NCBI GenBank assembly: GCA_964602655.1
Contig: CAZRSF010000010.1
Location: 43,012-107,011, forward strand
Length of the DNA: 64,000 bases
Origin: Moduliflexus sp964602655
GTDB lineage: Bacteria; Moduliflexota; Moduliflexia; Moduliflexales; Moduliflexaceae
Reading direction: 5' to 3'
Part shown: piece after piece, positions 1 through 7,769 of the stretch
Layout of the letters: the number at the start of each line of letters is the position of its first letter
Position numbering within the stretch: position 1 is the stretch's first letter
Translations under genes and position numbers: made by a program
The notes under the pieces: model-generated
Seen by the model: the letters and a program-made list of their open reading frames with translations, nothing else
Told to the model about the DNA's origin: nothing
The model's database searches: none

Positions 1-849
1 CCGACCTATTTTCTTTGTCAATTAGCCAGCCAGCATGTCAAAGTCGCGCTGTCAGGCGATGGCGGCGATGAATGTTTTGCCGGATACGAAACCTATCGTG
101 CTGATAAAGCGCATGCGTGGTATAACGCCTGGATTCCCGAAGCGCTGCATCGAACCGTTATTGCGCCATTTGCGCAATGGCTTCCAGCCACACACCGCAA
201 AGTGAGTCTTGACTATAAAATCAAGCAATTCATTCGCTATGCGCGGTCAACGCCGGAAGTTGGGCATTATAGCTGGCGGCTGCTCTTTTCCGAAACGGAA
301 AAACAGGCGTTATGGGGCGCGGATATTCAGCGTCAGATCGGCGATTATACCCCATTCGAGGTGTTTGCCGACTATTTTCAAGACGTTCCGAATGCTTCCC
401 CGTTGCATCGCACATTATACGTTGACGCGAAAACGTGGTTAACAGACGCGATGCTTGTCAAAGTGGATCGCGCCAGCATGGCAAACGGCCTGGAAGTGCG
501 CGTTCCGTTATTAGATTATAAACTGGTAGAATTCGCGATGGCGCTGCCGGATCGCTTTCAATTGAATGGGCGAACGACGAAATATCTCTTCAAAAAGGCG
601 ATGGAAGGGCATCTGCCGCGCAAAATTCTCTATCGAGCGAAACGCGGCTTTAATTCGCCAGTAGCGCATTGGATCGAAGAGATTGAACGCATGAACGTAT
701 TTGATGAACATGATGAATTATCTGGCATTCGCGAGCAATGGCAACGGCTGCGTAACGAGCATCGCGCGCATCAGGCGGATCATGGATTCAAACTGTGGAC
801 ATTGGCGAATTGGGCATTGTGGCAACATGCCGTCTGCCGTTTCTCATAA
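1..849 (+). CDS. asnB: asparagine synthase (glutamine-hydrolysing), C-terminal part, 5' truncated by window edge
   Basis: The frame is open from base 1, so this is the end of a longer gene. The visible 282 residues belong to the asparagine synthetase (AsnB) synthetase domain, which transfers ammonia from glutamine to an AMP-activated aspartate, or to another carboxylate in polysaccharide clusters. Near the start is SGDGGDE, the downstream part of the ATP-pyrophosphatase site. Further on are DAMLVKVDRASMANGLEVR and PLLDY, which are typical of the family. The N-terminal glutaminase domain lies outside the window. A GTG at 202 could be mistaken for the start, but the family match begins upstream of it. 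The following methyltransferase and glycosyltransferases suggest a surface-glycan cluster, where such AsnB proteins are common. Confidence 0.9.
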   Translation, partial: PTYFLCQLASQHVKVALSGDGGDECFAGYETYRADKAHAWYNAWIPEALHRTVIAPFAQWLPATHRKVSLDYKIKQFIRYARSTPEVGHYSWRLLFSETEKQALWGADIQRQIGDYTPFEVFADYFQDVPNASPLHRTLYVDAKTWLTDAMLVKVDRASMANGLEVRVPLLDYKLVEFAMALPDRFQLNGRTTKYLFKKAMEGHLPRKILYRAKRGFNSPVAHWIEEIERMNVFDEHDELSGIREQWQRLRNEHRAHQADHGFKLWTLANWALWQHAVCRFS

Positions 850-865
850 TGGTTATAGAAAGAAT

Positions 866-1618
866 ATGAATGCGAAATCACCATCAGGCAAGGAAACCAT
901 GTCGCCGCACATGCGTCAGGCGTCGCGGTACCATTATTGGATTTATCATCATTTCCGCAAATGGGTGACGGGGCACGTGCTTGAAGTCGGCGCGGGACAT
1001 GGACTATATACGCAGTTCTTAAGCGTACACGCGGCTTCTGTCACGGCGACCGATATTGATGCAGAGGTCATTGTCACGATGCAGGCTCGCCTTTCTGCGC
1101 CCAATATTTCATTTCGTCATCTGGATGTATCCAATGCGCAAAGCTGTCGGGCTTTGCCGGGGAAATACGAAACGATTGTCTGTTTGAATGTGCTTGAACA
1201 TATCGAAGATGACCGCGAGGCGGTTCGGCATCTCGCCGATCTCCTCGCGCCTGGCGGTCATGTCGTGCTGGTCGTCCCGGCGTTTCAATGGCTGTTCACG
1301 CCACTTGATCGCTATGCCGGACACTTTCGACGCTATACGAAACTAACGCTCCGCAGTTTAGTACGCGACGCGGGTTTAGATATTGCGCATCAGACCTATT
1401 TCAACGCGCTTGGCATTCCGGGGTGGTGGGTGTTTGGGAAAATCATGCGGCCTAAATCGCTGGCCGATCCTGGCATCAATGGCGCGATTTATCTGTTCGA
1501 TATGTTCATGACAATATTGGCAACAGCCGTTGATTATCTTATCTTTCATGCTACGGGCTTGAGCGTGCTGGTTGTGGCTCGAAAACCAGAACAGGCGCAA
1601 GAGAAATCGTATGAATGA
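866..1618 (+). CDS. class I SAM-dependent methyltransferase
   Basis: About 250 residues. Motif I is VLEVGAGHGLYTQFL near residues 38-52, followed by an acidic residue region (ATDID) and the LNVLEHIEDD segment typical of small-molecule or glycan methyltransferases of the Methyltransf_11/23 type. The C-terminus has a hydrophobic stretch (YLFDMFMTILATAVDYLIF) that may touch the membrane. The ATG at 866 is chosen because it starts after the asnB stop, with a purine-rich AGAAAG upstream. ATG 827 in the same frame would overlap asnB by 23 bases and cannot be excluded. The last 8 bases overlap the next glycosyltransferase, so the genes are probably translationally coupled. The acceptor is unknown. 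Confidence 0.8.
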   Translation: MNAKSPSGKETMSPHMRQASRYHYWIYHHFRKWVTGHVLEVGAGHGLYTQFLSVHAASVTATDIDAEVIVTMQARLSAPNISFRHLDVSNAQSCRALPGKYETIVCLNVLEHIEDDREAVRHLADLLAPGGHVVLVVPAFQWLFTPLDRYAGHFRRYTKLTLRSLVRDAGLDIAHQTYFNALGIPGWWVFGKIMRPKSLADPGINGAIYLFDMFMTILATAVDYLIFHATGLSVLVVARKPEQAQEKSYE

Positions 1619-2489
1619 TGCAAAAAAAATTCGATTGAGCGTCGTGATTGCAGTTTATAATGAAGCCGCTGCGATTGCGCAAACCATTGCTTCCATCAAA
1701 ACGGTGTTCGACCGCGCTCAAATAGAATATGAAGTGATTGTTGTTGATGACGGGTCTTCCGATCAATCCTGGCAATTGGCGAAAAATGCGGGAGCGATTG
1801 TCGCGCAGCATCCTGAAAACCTCGGATATGGCGCGGCGCTAAAAACCGGTATCCTTCACGCTCATTATGAGTGGATCGCGATTCTTGATGCCGACGGCAG
1901 CTATCCTGTCGAGGAATTAACGGCACTGCTCGAACATATTCCAGCATTCGACATGGCGGTGGGCGCGCGAACCGGCAAATATTATCAAGGCGGGTTATTC
2001 AAACAACCGAGCCGAAAAATGTTTCAATGGTTATCAGAATTCGTGACAGGCCGCAGCATTCCCGACATCAACTCTGGAATGCGAATTTTTCGGCGCGATA
2101 TTGTGCTTCGTCATTTCCCTCAAATCAGCAGCGGTTTTTCTTTTACGACCACATTAACGTTAGCCATGATGTTAGAAGGACATTTTGTGAAATATGTGCC
2201 GATTTCCTACCATGAACGGATTGGAAAAAGTCACGTCCGCTACCTTCGTGATACCTTGCGTTCCACACAAATTATCGTTCAGGCTATCCTCTACTATAAC
2301 CCGATAAAATTTTTTTTATTGCTGATGATTGCGGCGTTGTTCTCTTCCGCGATTGCGATAACTTTCCTGACAGTGACAAGCCTTCCGCCCTTTGCACTGT
2401 TGTTCGCATGGGGCGGGATTAATCTGATGTTAGTATTTTTAGGAATGGGCGGATTGGCTTACGCGATAAAGGGCCACCATTCAGACTAA
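1611..2489 (+). CDS. family 2 glycosyltransferase (dolichol-phosphate-sugar synthase type)
   Basis: 292 residues. The GT-A fold is shown by LSVVIAVYNEAAAI at the N-terminus, EVIVVDDGSSD (nucleotide-sugar binding) near residue 42, HPENLGYGAALKTGI and the DxD-like ILDADGSYP. Two hydrophobic helices close the protein (about residues 230-250 and 262-286), as in DPM1/GtrB-like enzymes that move a sugar onto a polyprenyl phosphate at the cytoplasmic face of the inner membrane. The start ATG overlaps the end of the methyltransferase, and four bases separate it from the next gene, so it is one operon. The sugar and lipid acceptor cannot be read from the sequence. Confidence 0.85.
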   Translation: MNDAKKIRLSVVIAVYNEAAAIAQTIASIKTVFDRAQIEYEVIVVDDGSSDQSWQLAKNAGAIVAQHPENLGYGAALKTGILHAHYEWIAILDADGSYPVEELTALLEHIPAFDMAVGARTGKYYQGGLFKQPSRKMFQWLSEFVTGRSIPDINSGMRIFRRDIVLRHFPQISSGFSFTTTLTLAMMLEGHFVKYVPISYHERIGKSHVRYLRDTLRSTQIIVQAILYYNPIKFFLLLMIAALFSSAIAITFLTVTSLPPFALLFAWGGINLMLVFLGMGGLAYAIKGHHSD

Positions 2490-2493
2490 GCAG

Positions 2494-4026
2494 ATGTCCC
2501 AAACAACACCAAAAAAACTCCTGATTTTTATTGTCGCTTACAATGCGGAACGGCATATTCAGCATGTTCTTGACCGCATTCCGCCTTCGATTTATGCGGA
2601 TTACGAGTATGAAATCTTGCTGATTGACGATTCTTCGACCGATCACACCTTCGATTTCGCGAAGCGGTATCAGTCTGTTCATCGCGATATGCGGTTAAAA
2701 GTGCTGTTCAATCCTGATAATTTGGGCTATGGCGGGAATCAAAAATTAGGGTATCATTATGCGATTCAGCATCATTTCGATGCGGTCGTCTTGCTGCATG
2801 GCGACGGACAGTATGCACCCGAATTGCTCGAAGAGATGGTTTCCCCGATTTTCGACAGCGCGGCAGACATTGTATTAGGATCACGGATGTTGAATAAAGG
2901 CGGCGCGAGAAAAGGGGGAATGCCGCTGTATAAGTTTGTCGGCAATAAAATTCTGACGACCTTTCAAAATAAGCTACTGAAGACATCGCTCTCGGAATTT
3001 CATTCCGGCTACCGCGCGTTTTCGGTCAAGGCGTTACATGGATTGCCATTCGAACGTAACTCCAATGATTTTCATTTTGACACGCAGATTTTAATTCAAG
3101 CCGCGTTCAAGCCGTTGCGCATTGTAGAAATTCCGATCCCCACGTATTACGGCGATGAAATCTGCCATGTGAACGGCCTGAAATATGCCTGGAACGTCGT
3201 CAAATCTACGCTATTAGCAAAAGCGCATACCTATTCGATCTTTTATCAACGTGAATATGATTTGAATCCGAATGAACCCGCGCATTATTCGCTCAAATTG
3301 GGCTATACCTCATCCCATTCTCTGGCAATTCGTCGGATCGCGCCGCATTCAAACGTTCTCGATTTAGGATGCCATCAGGGTTATGTCGCCAATGAGTTAC
3401 GCAAAAAAGGATGCCATGTCGTCGGCGTGGACGCGATTCCAGTAACACGTACTGAATACATGGATGAATTCTGGCTGGCAGAATTGAATCACCCGGAAAG
3501 CTTGCCATCATTAGAGCAGTTTGATCATATTCTGATACTCGATATTTTGCAACATCTCGACAATCCTGAATTGTTTTTGGATACGATCAGAAGAAAATCG
3601 AAACGCACCACTCCAATCGTCATTATCACGACGGCCAATATCGCCTTTTTTATTATTCGGCTGCAATTACTGCTTGCACAGTTCAATTACAGTAAACACG
3701 GCATTCTGGATATGACGCATAAGCGGCTCTTTACGTTTCATTCGCTGAAAAAGCTCTGCCTCGGCTCCGGCTATAAAATTTTGGCAGTCAAAGGGATTCC
3801 CGCCCCGTTTCCGAAAGCGCTTGGAAACAATCGGTTGGCCAGATTTCTCGTCAACGTCAATGAAGCGTTGATTCGATTCAGCAAGACGCTGTTTTCCTTC
3901 CAAATCTATATCGAAGCGAGGCCGACGCCGGTTGTCAGCGAATTGTTGGCGTATGCGATTCATGAAAGCGGCGAGAGAAAGATTGCGCCGCAAGTTGATG
4001 TTCGCCCTGAAAGGGCAGCGGAGTAA
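2494..4026 (+). CDS. bifunctional family 2 glycosyltransferase / SAM methyltransferase
   Basis: 510 residues with two domains. Residues about 1-235 are a GT2 domain (LLIFIVAYNAERHI, ILLIDDSSTDHT, NPDNLGYGGNQKLGY, LLHGDGQYAPE). Residues about 270-440 are a class I methyltransferase with motif I VLDLGCHQGYVANEL and VVGVDAIP. The fusion suggests one enzyme that adds and methylates a sugar, or acts on a lipid-linked acceptor, in the same cluster as the upstream genes. Oddly, the last residues and the stop codon lie inside a repeat unit (GCCCTGAAAGGGC then GGAGTAA) that recurs intergenically at about 55.79 kb, so the original C-terminus has probably been replaced by repeat sequence. Confidence 0.85.
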   Translation: MSQTTPKKLLIFIVAYNAERHIQHVLDRIPPSIYADYEYEILLIDDSSTDHTFDFAKRYQSVHRDMRLKVLFNPDNLGYGGNQKLGYHYAIQHHFDAVVLLHGDGQYAPELLEEMVSPIFDSAADIVLGSRMLNKGGARKGGMPLYKFVGNKILTTFQNKLLKTSLSEFHSGYRAFSVKALHGLPFERNSNDFHFDTQILIQAAFKPLRIVEIPIPTYYGDEICHVNGLKYAWNVVKSTLLAKAHTYSIFYQREYDLNPNEPAHYSLKLGYTSSHSLAIRRIAPHSNVLDLGCHQGYVANELRKKGCHVVGVDAIPVTRTEYMDEFWLAELNHPESLPSLEQFDHILILDILQHLDNPELFLDTIRRKSKRTTPIVIITTANIAFFIIRLQLLLAQFNYSKHGILDMTHKRLFTFHSLKKLCLGSGYKILAVKGIPAPFPKALGNNRLARFLVNVNEALIRFSKTLFSFQIYIEARPTPVVSELLAYAIHESGERKIAPQVDVRPERAAE

Positions 4027-4054
4027 AGACGGCGGTTTTAACCGCTGGGGCGAT
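4000..4054. repeat. GCCCTGAAAGGGC-type interspersed repeat overlapping a gene end
   Basis: The stretch contains GCCCTGAAAGGGC, then GGAGTAAAG, then a small palindrome GCGGTTTTAACCGC and a TGGGGCGAT tail. The order matches the unit beginning at 55788, where the palindrome core is different (AGAGGATTCATCCTCT). The flanks are conserved and the central hairpin differs. It supplies the stop codon of the glycosyltransferase/methyltransferase. Confidence 0.6.
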
Positions 4055-4069
4055 ATGGCGCGAGGGCAT

Positions 4070-4096
4070 AAAAAAAGCGGAACGAATGTTCCGCTC
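4070..4096 (-). terminator. rho-independent terminator of tRNA-Gln
   Basis: On the minus strand an 8-bp stem AGCGGAAC / GTTCCGCT with a 4-base loop is followed by a run of seven T. It lies about 10 bases beyond the 3' end of the tRNA gene. Confidence 0.8.
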
Positions 4097-4105
4097 AAAA
4101 AGTAA

Positions 4106-4178
4106 CTGAGGAGAAAGGATTCGAACCTTTAACCCTCTGATCCAGAGTCAGATGATCTGCCAATTGATCTACTCCTCA
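4106..4178 (-). tRNA. tRNA-Gln (anticodon CUG)
   Basis: Read on the minus strand, the 73 bases fold as a cloverleaf: acceptor TGAGGAG pairing with CTCCTCA, D-arm with AATTGGCAGA, anticodon stem TCTGA/TCAGA around loop CTCTGGA (anticodon CTG), and T-arm loop GGTTCGAATCC. U1-A72 and discriminator G73 are the usual identity elements of tRNA-Gln. No CCA is encoded (the next bases are TTA). A terminator follows directly, so it is a single transcription unit. The glutamyl-tRNA synthetase gene lies just upstream on the same strand. Confidence 0.93.
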
Positions 4179-4248
4179 ATATGTAAACTATACCTTTTTT
4201 CGGCGGATGAAAATGTCAAGAAAAATTTGTAAAAATGTTGTGGCTTCG

Positions 4249-4277
4249 TTGTCAGACACTTTTGAAGTGTCTGACAA
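4249..4277. repeat. palindrome, TGTCAGACAC family
   Basis: 13-bp arms (TTGTCAGACACTT and its complement) enclose a 3-base loop. It sits 10 bases past the gltX stop but no T-run follows on the minus strand. Relatives occur at 20374, 50359 and 59383. Confidence 0.75.
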
Positions 4278-4286
4278 CTTTGGCAA

Positions 4287-5726
4287 TCAGCCCTGCGCCC
4301 GTATCCAGGCAATCGCGAATTGAATACGCGAAACCACGAGCGGCTTGCCGAGCAGCGCCATCACATCGAACAGGCCGGGACTCCCTGCGCCGCCGGTCAG
4401 CGCGACGCGAATCGGCTGGGCGATGTCGCCGAGTTGAATACCGTTTTCTTCAGCAAAAATCCGCGCATGTTCTTCGAGATGCGTCACGTCGAACGTTTCA
4501 AGCTCTTCCAGAATCGGCAGAAACGCGCTCAATAAATCCGCCGCTGCCGGTTTAAAGGTCTTTCTGGCCGCTTTTTCGTTATATTGCACCTGCTCGACAA
4601 AATAATAGTGAACGGCGTCCGCCATTTCTACGAGCGTCCGGCTGCGTTCCTGCTGAAGCTGAATCACGCGATGCAGCCAGGGCGAGTCGGCAGTCAACGG
4701 CTCGCCAGGCATCAGCGGCGAATGCAGCGGCGCGTACTTTTCCGCAAGAATCGGCAGCAGCAAGTCCGCCAATCGGTCTAATGGTGCGGCTTTCAGATAA
4801 TGCTGGCTGATCCAGAGCAATTTTTCCGCGTTGAACACGCCCGCCGATTTGCCGACCCCTTCGAGCGTAAACGCTTCGACCATTTCTTGCAGCGTAAAGA
4901 TCTCCTGATCGCCGTGACTCCAGCCCAATCGCGCTAAAAAGTTGACCAGCGCTTCTGGCAGATAGCCGTTGTCGCGATACGACAAGACCGACGTAGCGGC
5001 GTGGCGCTTGCTGAGCTTGGCTTTGTCCTGCCCCAAAATCAGCGGAATGTGGGCGAATTTCGGCACGGGAAAATTCATCGCTTCATACATCTGAATCTGT
5101 TTCGGCGTGTTGCTGAGATGGTCGTTGCCGCGAATCACATGCGTAATGTTCATACTGACATCATCCACCACCACGCAGAAATTATAGGTCGGGCTGCCAT
5201 CTGAGCGGAGAATGATCAAATCATCGAGTTCCGTATTTGGGAACACGACCTCGCCCTGCACCAAATCCGGCACGGTCGTGACGCCATCTAACGGCGCTTT
5301 AAAGCGCACGGTAAACGGCTTGCCTTCCGGCTGATCGACGCGGTCGCGGCAGGTGCGGTCATAGCCGAACGGTTTGCCTTCGGCCTGAGCGCGGGCGCGT
5401 TTCTGCTCTAATTCCTGCTGTGTGCAATAACATTTGTACGCCTTTCCGGCATCCAATAATTGCTGGGCATACTGTTGGTACAAATCATAGCGCTGCGTCT
5501 GGTAAAACGGACCTTCGTCCCAATCGAGGCCGAGCCAGGTCATGCCGTCAATAATCGCCTGAATCGCTTCGGGCGTCGAGCGTTCAGCGTCGGTATCTTC
5601 GATGCGCAGGACAAAGACGCCCTGATGATGCCGGGCGAACAGCCAGTTGAAGAGCGCGGTGCGCGCGCCGCCGATATGCAGATAGCCGGTCGGACTCGGC
5701 GCAAAACGTGTGCGGATCGTTTCCAT
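4287..5726 (-). CDS. gltX: glutamyl-tRNA synthetase
   Basis: 479 residues, the normal length for bacterial GluRS, which charges tRNA-Glu with glutamate in the cytoplasm. The class I signatures are present: FAPSPTGYLHIGG (HIGH motif, residues about 7-19) and DKAKLSKRH (KMSKS motif). A cysteine-containing insert (CYCTQQELEQ ... YDRTCR) corresponds to the zinc-binding region of many bacterial GluRS. The start at METIRTRFAPSP is chosen by homology. The longer open frame upstream to 5894 reads through an inverted repeat and is not family-like. No clear Shine-Dalgarno is seen. Whether it also mischarges tRNA-Gln (the GatCAB route) cannot be told here. Confidence 0.95.
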   Translation of the reverse strand: METIRTRFAPSPTGYLHIGGARTALFNWLFARHHQGVFVLRIEDTDAERSTPEAIQAIIDGMTWLGLDWDEGPFYQTQRYDLYQQYAQQLLDAGKAYKCYCTQQELEQKRARAQAEGKPFGYDRTCRDRVDQPEGKPFTVRFKAPLDGVTTVPDLVQGEVVFPNTELDDLIILRSDGSPTYNFCVVVDDVSMNITHVIRGNDHLSNTPKQIQMYEAMNFPVPKFAHIPLILGQDKAKLSKRHAATSVLSYRDNGYLPEALVNFLARLGWSHGDQEIFTLQEMVEAFTLEGVGKSAGVFNAEKLLWISQHYLKAAPLDRLADLLLPILAEKYAPLHSPLMPGEPLTADSPWLHRVIQLQQERSRTLVEMADAVHYYFVEQVQYNEKAARKTFKPAAADLLSAFLPILEELETFDVTHLEEHARIFAEENGIQLGDIAQPIRVALTGGAGSPGLFDVMALLGKPLVVSRIQFAIAWIRAQG

Positions 5727-5741
5727 AAGTTTTTTCTGAGG

Positions 5742-5825
5742 AATAGAACACTGATTGGATTGATATGACTGATTTTCACTGATCTTCGAAAAATCACTGT
5801 TCACCAGTCCAATCAGTGTTCTATT
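5742..5825. repeat. 18-bp perfect inverted repeat with 48-base centre
   Basis: AATAGAACACTGATTGGA at 5742-5759 is exactly complementary to 5808-5825. The centre repeats short pieces such as CTGATTTTCACTGATC. A T-run follows the right arm. It lies in the leader of gltX (minus strand) within the 385-base gap before the next gene. Confidence 0.75.
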
Positions 5826-5949
5826 TTTTTTATTGTGACGATATTTAAAAGATGCGTTGCATGGCGGCATAGTCAACATGGCTGTTCCTGTCAAGCGATA
5901 AGTATTTCATCTGCATGGCAGTTCACTTTCGCGCGGCTATTTCGTTGAC

Positions 5950-6015
5950 AAGAACCCCTTGAGATGAGAACAATGTGACATCGCGGCGATTTTCTCTGTA
6001 AGAATCCCTTGAAAT
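5950..6015. promoter_or_regulatory. pair of 16-base direct repeats 50 bases apart, possible operator
   Basis: AAGAACCCCTTGAGAT at 5950 and AAGAATCCCTTGAAAT at 6000 match at 14 of 16 positions and are exactly 50 bases apart, close to five helical turns. They lie 100-160 bases upstream of the PfpI-family gene. A TTGACA overlaps the left edge of the first copy (5945-5950), but no good -10 follows at the right distance. A regulatory role is inferred only from position and spacing. Confidence 0.3.
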
Positions 6016-6111
6016 TTTTCGCCTGATGGAAAAAGGCGTCTGATATCGAAGGCAACCCTGATTAGGCAATATGATACATCGCGCTGTAACTTCCACAGAA
6101 GGAGGCATTGT

Positions 6112-6663
6112 ATGTTGCAATACTCTGAAAAACCGCTGAGAGGAAAGCGTCTTTTATTGTTTGTCGGAGAAGTGTACGAAGATTTGGAACTCTGGTATCC
6201 GAAACTGCGGATGCAGGAAGCCGGGGCAGAGGTTGTGGCCGCCGGGCCGGAAGCCGGGAAAATGTATCAGGGGAAACATGGCTATCCATGCGTCTCCGAT
6301 GTCTCGTATCTGAACGTCTCGGCAGAAGCGTTCGACGGGATGATTATTCCCGGCGGATTTATGCCGGATAAACTCCGCCGCGAGCCGAAAGCGCTGCAAC
6401 TCGTCCGCGATTTCGCGCAGGCGGGCAAGTTGGTTGCGGCGATTTGTCATGGCGGCTGGGTGCCGATTTCTGCCAAAGTGTATAAAGGGGTATGCGTCAC
6501 CGGATCGCCCGGCATTAAAGATGATCTCGAAAATGCCGGAGCGATTTGGAAAGACGCGCCTGTGATTATTGACAAAAATTTTGTGTCGAGCCGCAAGCCG
6601 GACGATCTCCCTGATTTCTGCTTAGGAATTATCGAAGTCCTGCTCTCGCCGACGCAATTGTGA
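6112..6663 (+). CDS. DJ-1/PfpI family protein
   Basis: 183 residues of the class I glutamine-amidotransferase-like fold. GMIIPGGFMPDKL carries the conserved glycine turn, and the nucleophile elbow is AAICHGGW with Cys at about residue 108. These features match the PfpI/YhbO group, described as deglycases, chaperones or proteases; the actual activity here is unknown. The start has a strong ribosome site GAAGGAGG eight bases upstream. It stands alone, followed by two palindromic repeats. Confidence 0.88.
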   Translation: MLQYSEKPLRGKRLLLFVGEVYEDLELWYPKLRMQEAGAEVVAAGPEAGKMYQGKHGYPCVSDVSYLNVSAEAFDGMIIPGGFMPDKLRREPKALQLVRDFAQAGKLVAAICHGGWVPISAKVYKGVCVTGSPGIKDDLENAGAIWKDAPVIIDKNFVSSRKPDDLPDFCLGIIEVLLSPTQL

Positions 6664-6670
6664 GGAGTCT

Positions 6671-6749
6671 TGTAGGGCGAAATTGCATTTCGCCCACGCG
6701 CCGCATGAACGCAGCGAAGGCGTGGACGAAAAACAATTTCGTCTTACAA
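6671..6749. repeat. palindromic repeat, GTAGGGCGAAA family
   Basis: GGCGAAAT...ATTTCGCC and GACGAAA...TTTCGTC hairpins are nested within an outer near-palindrome TGTAGGGCGAAATTG / CAATTTCGTCTTACA. Related copies lie at 24561, 26730, 47671 and 63924. Confidence 0.65.
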
Positions 6750-6768
6750 TCCGTATAGGAAAATTTCA

Positions 6769-6805
6769 AAACCTGTCAGGCGATTCGGACGCGCCTGACA
6801 GGTTT
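6769..6805. repeat. palindrome AAACCTGTCAGGCG
   Basis: 14-bp perfect arms with a 9-base loop end 15 bases before the start of the histidine phosphatase gene. No T-run follows, so it is not a good terminator. Confidence 0.7.
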
Positions 6806-6820
6806 GATTGAATCGTCAGA

Positions 6821-7693
6821 ATGCAACAAATGATGACAACGACAGACCCGCAGACTCCTTGCCGTGAGACGCCGCCTGTTCCTCCGAAAGAAGAGGTGTT
6901 GCCGGGGCGTTTGTGGATAGACCGACAGGCCGGGGCGCTTTATACACAACCTTCGGCGATCACGCTTTCGTTTCCGATGCTCGCCATTCGGCACGGCCAG
7001 ACGGATGATAATATCAGCAATTTCTGGCAGGGGCAGATTGACGGCCCATCGAATCAATTGAACGCGGTGGGCAAGGAACAAGCCCGCATCGCGGCCACCA
7101 ATCTCTTTACGCAGCTCCGCGAGTTGTTCGGAGCCGCGTTGCCGACACTGGCAATGTCAGGCCGATTGGTCGTGTTCAGCAGCCAGTTGGGACGCGCCAA
7201 AGAAACCGCGCAGGCATTTCTCGACGAAGTGACAAACCAAATCGGCATCACGCTGCCGTTGCGCATCGAGCCGGATTTGGCAGAAATCTTTTTCGGCGCG
7301 GCAGAAGGCGGATCGTTGGATATGTCGAACGACGATCTGCGCGAATGTTTATTGCAATTCAAACATGGGCGCGACGCCACGATGAACTGGTTAGGCACGG
7401 GCGAAAGCTTTACAGATGTCGTATTGCGGGCCTGCCGGTTATTAGAACGCCTGAATGCCGAATTTCATGCCGGAGAGACGCTCGTCGTCGCCTTCTCGCA
7501 CGGGACGTTTATCAATGGAATGCGGGTGGCGGTCGGCGATCCGATGTTGATTGAAGAGCGCGGAAAAGTCGCCTTCCGAAAACACATGGTGGATAATGGC
7601 GAAGCGTACTGGCTCGGCCAGTCGCGGCAACTTGCGGCGGTATTAGCGCAGCGCGTCGCTCAGGACTCTCAAAAGCTTGTTTCAGCCAACTGA
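6821..7693 (+). CDS. histidine phosphatase family protein (phosphoglycerate-mutase-like)
   Basis: 290 residues. The catalytic RHG motif is in LAIRHGQTDDN at about residues 52-62, after an N-terminal extension of about 50 residues rich in Thr and Pro. The second histidine is in VVAFSHGTFINGM at about residue 222. The family removes or moves phosphate through a phosphohistidine; the substrate is not evident. No clear ribosome site precedes the first ATG, and a palindrome lies just upstream, so a later start such as GTG 6897 is possible. It is followed by serA, but a repeat separates the two, so an operon is uncertain. Confidence 0.82.
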   Translation: MQQMMTTTDPQTPCRETPPVPPKEEVLPGRLWIDRQAGALYTQPSAITLSFPMLAIRHGQTDDNISNFWQGQIDGPSNQLNAVGKEQARIAATNLFTQLRELFGAALPTLAMSGRLVVFSSQLGRAKETAQAFLDEVTNQIGITLPLRIEPDLAEIFFGAAEGGSLDMSNDDLRECLLQFKHGRDATMNWLGTGESFTDVVLRACRLLERLNAEFHAGETLVVAFSHGTFINGMRVAVGDPMLIEERGKVAFRKHMVDNGEAYWLGQSRQLAAVLAQRVAQDSQKLVSAN

Positions 7694-7700
7694 CAACGAC

Positions 7701-7750
7701 CGGAGTGTCAACGTTCTGCGTTGACAGCCAAAGCAAGCTTTGGCACTCCT
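7701..7750. repeat. compound palindrome, GGAGTGCCAAAGC family
   Basis: Two hairpins (TGTCAACG/CGTTGACA and GCCAAAGCAAGCTTTGGC) are enclosed by GGAGT/ACTCC ends. The same CCAAAGCAAGCTTTGGCACTCCT string recurs inside the repeat at 11297-11436, and a related GGAGTGCAAAAGC form lies at 17682. Confidence 0.7.
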
Positions 7751-7769
7751 AAACTTAAAGGAGAATACG

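Noticed and set aside
701..865. Longer N-terminus for the methyltransferase at 866
   Set aside because: These codons overlap the clearly coding end of asnB, and the translation (MMNMMNYLAFASNG) has no methyltransferase similarity.
5727..5894. 56-codon N-terminal extension of gltX
   Set aside because: The extension reads through an 18-bp inverted repeat and precedes the conserved start region of GluRS. The protein from 5726 has the normal family length.
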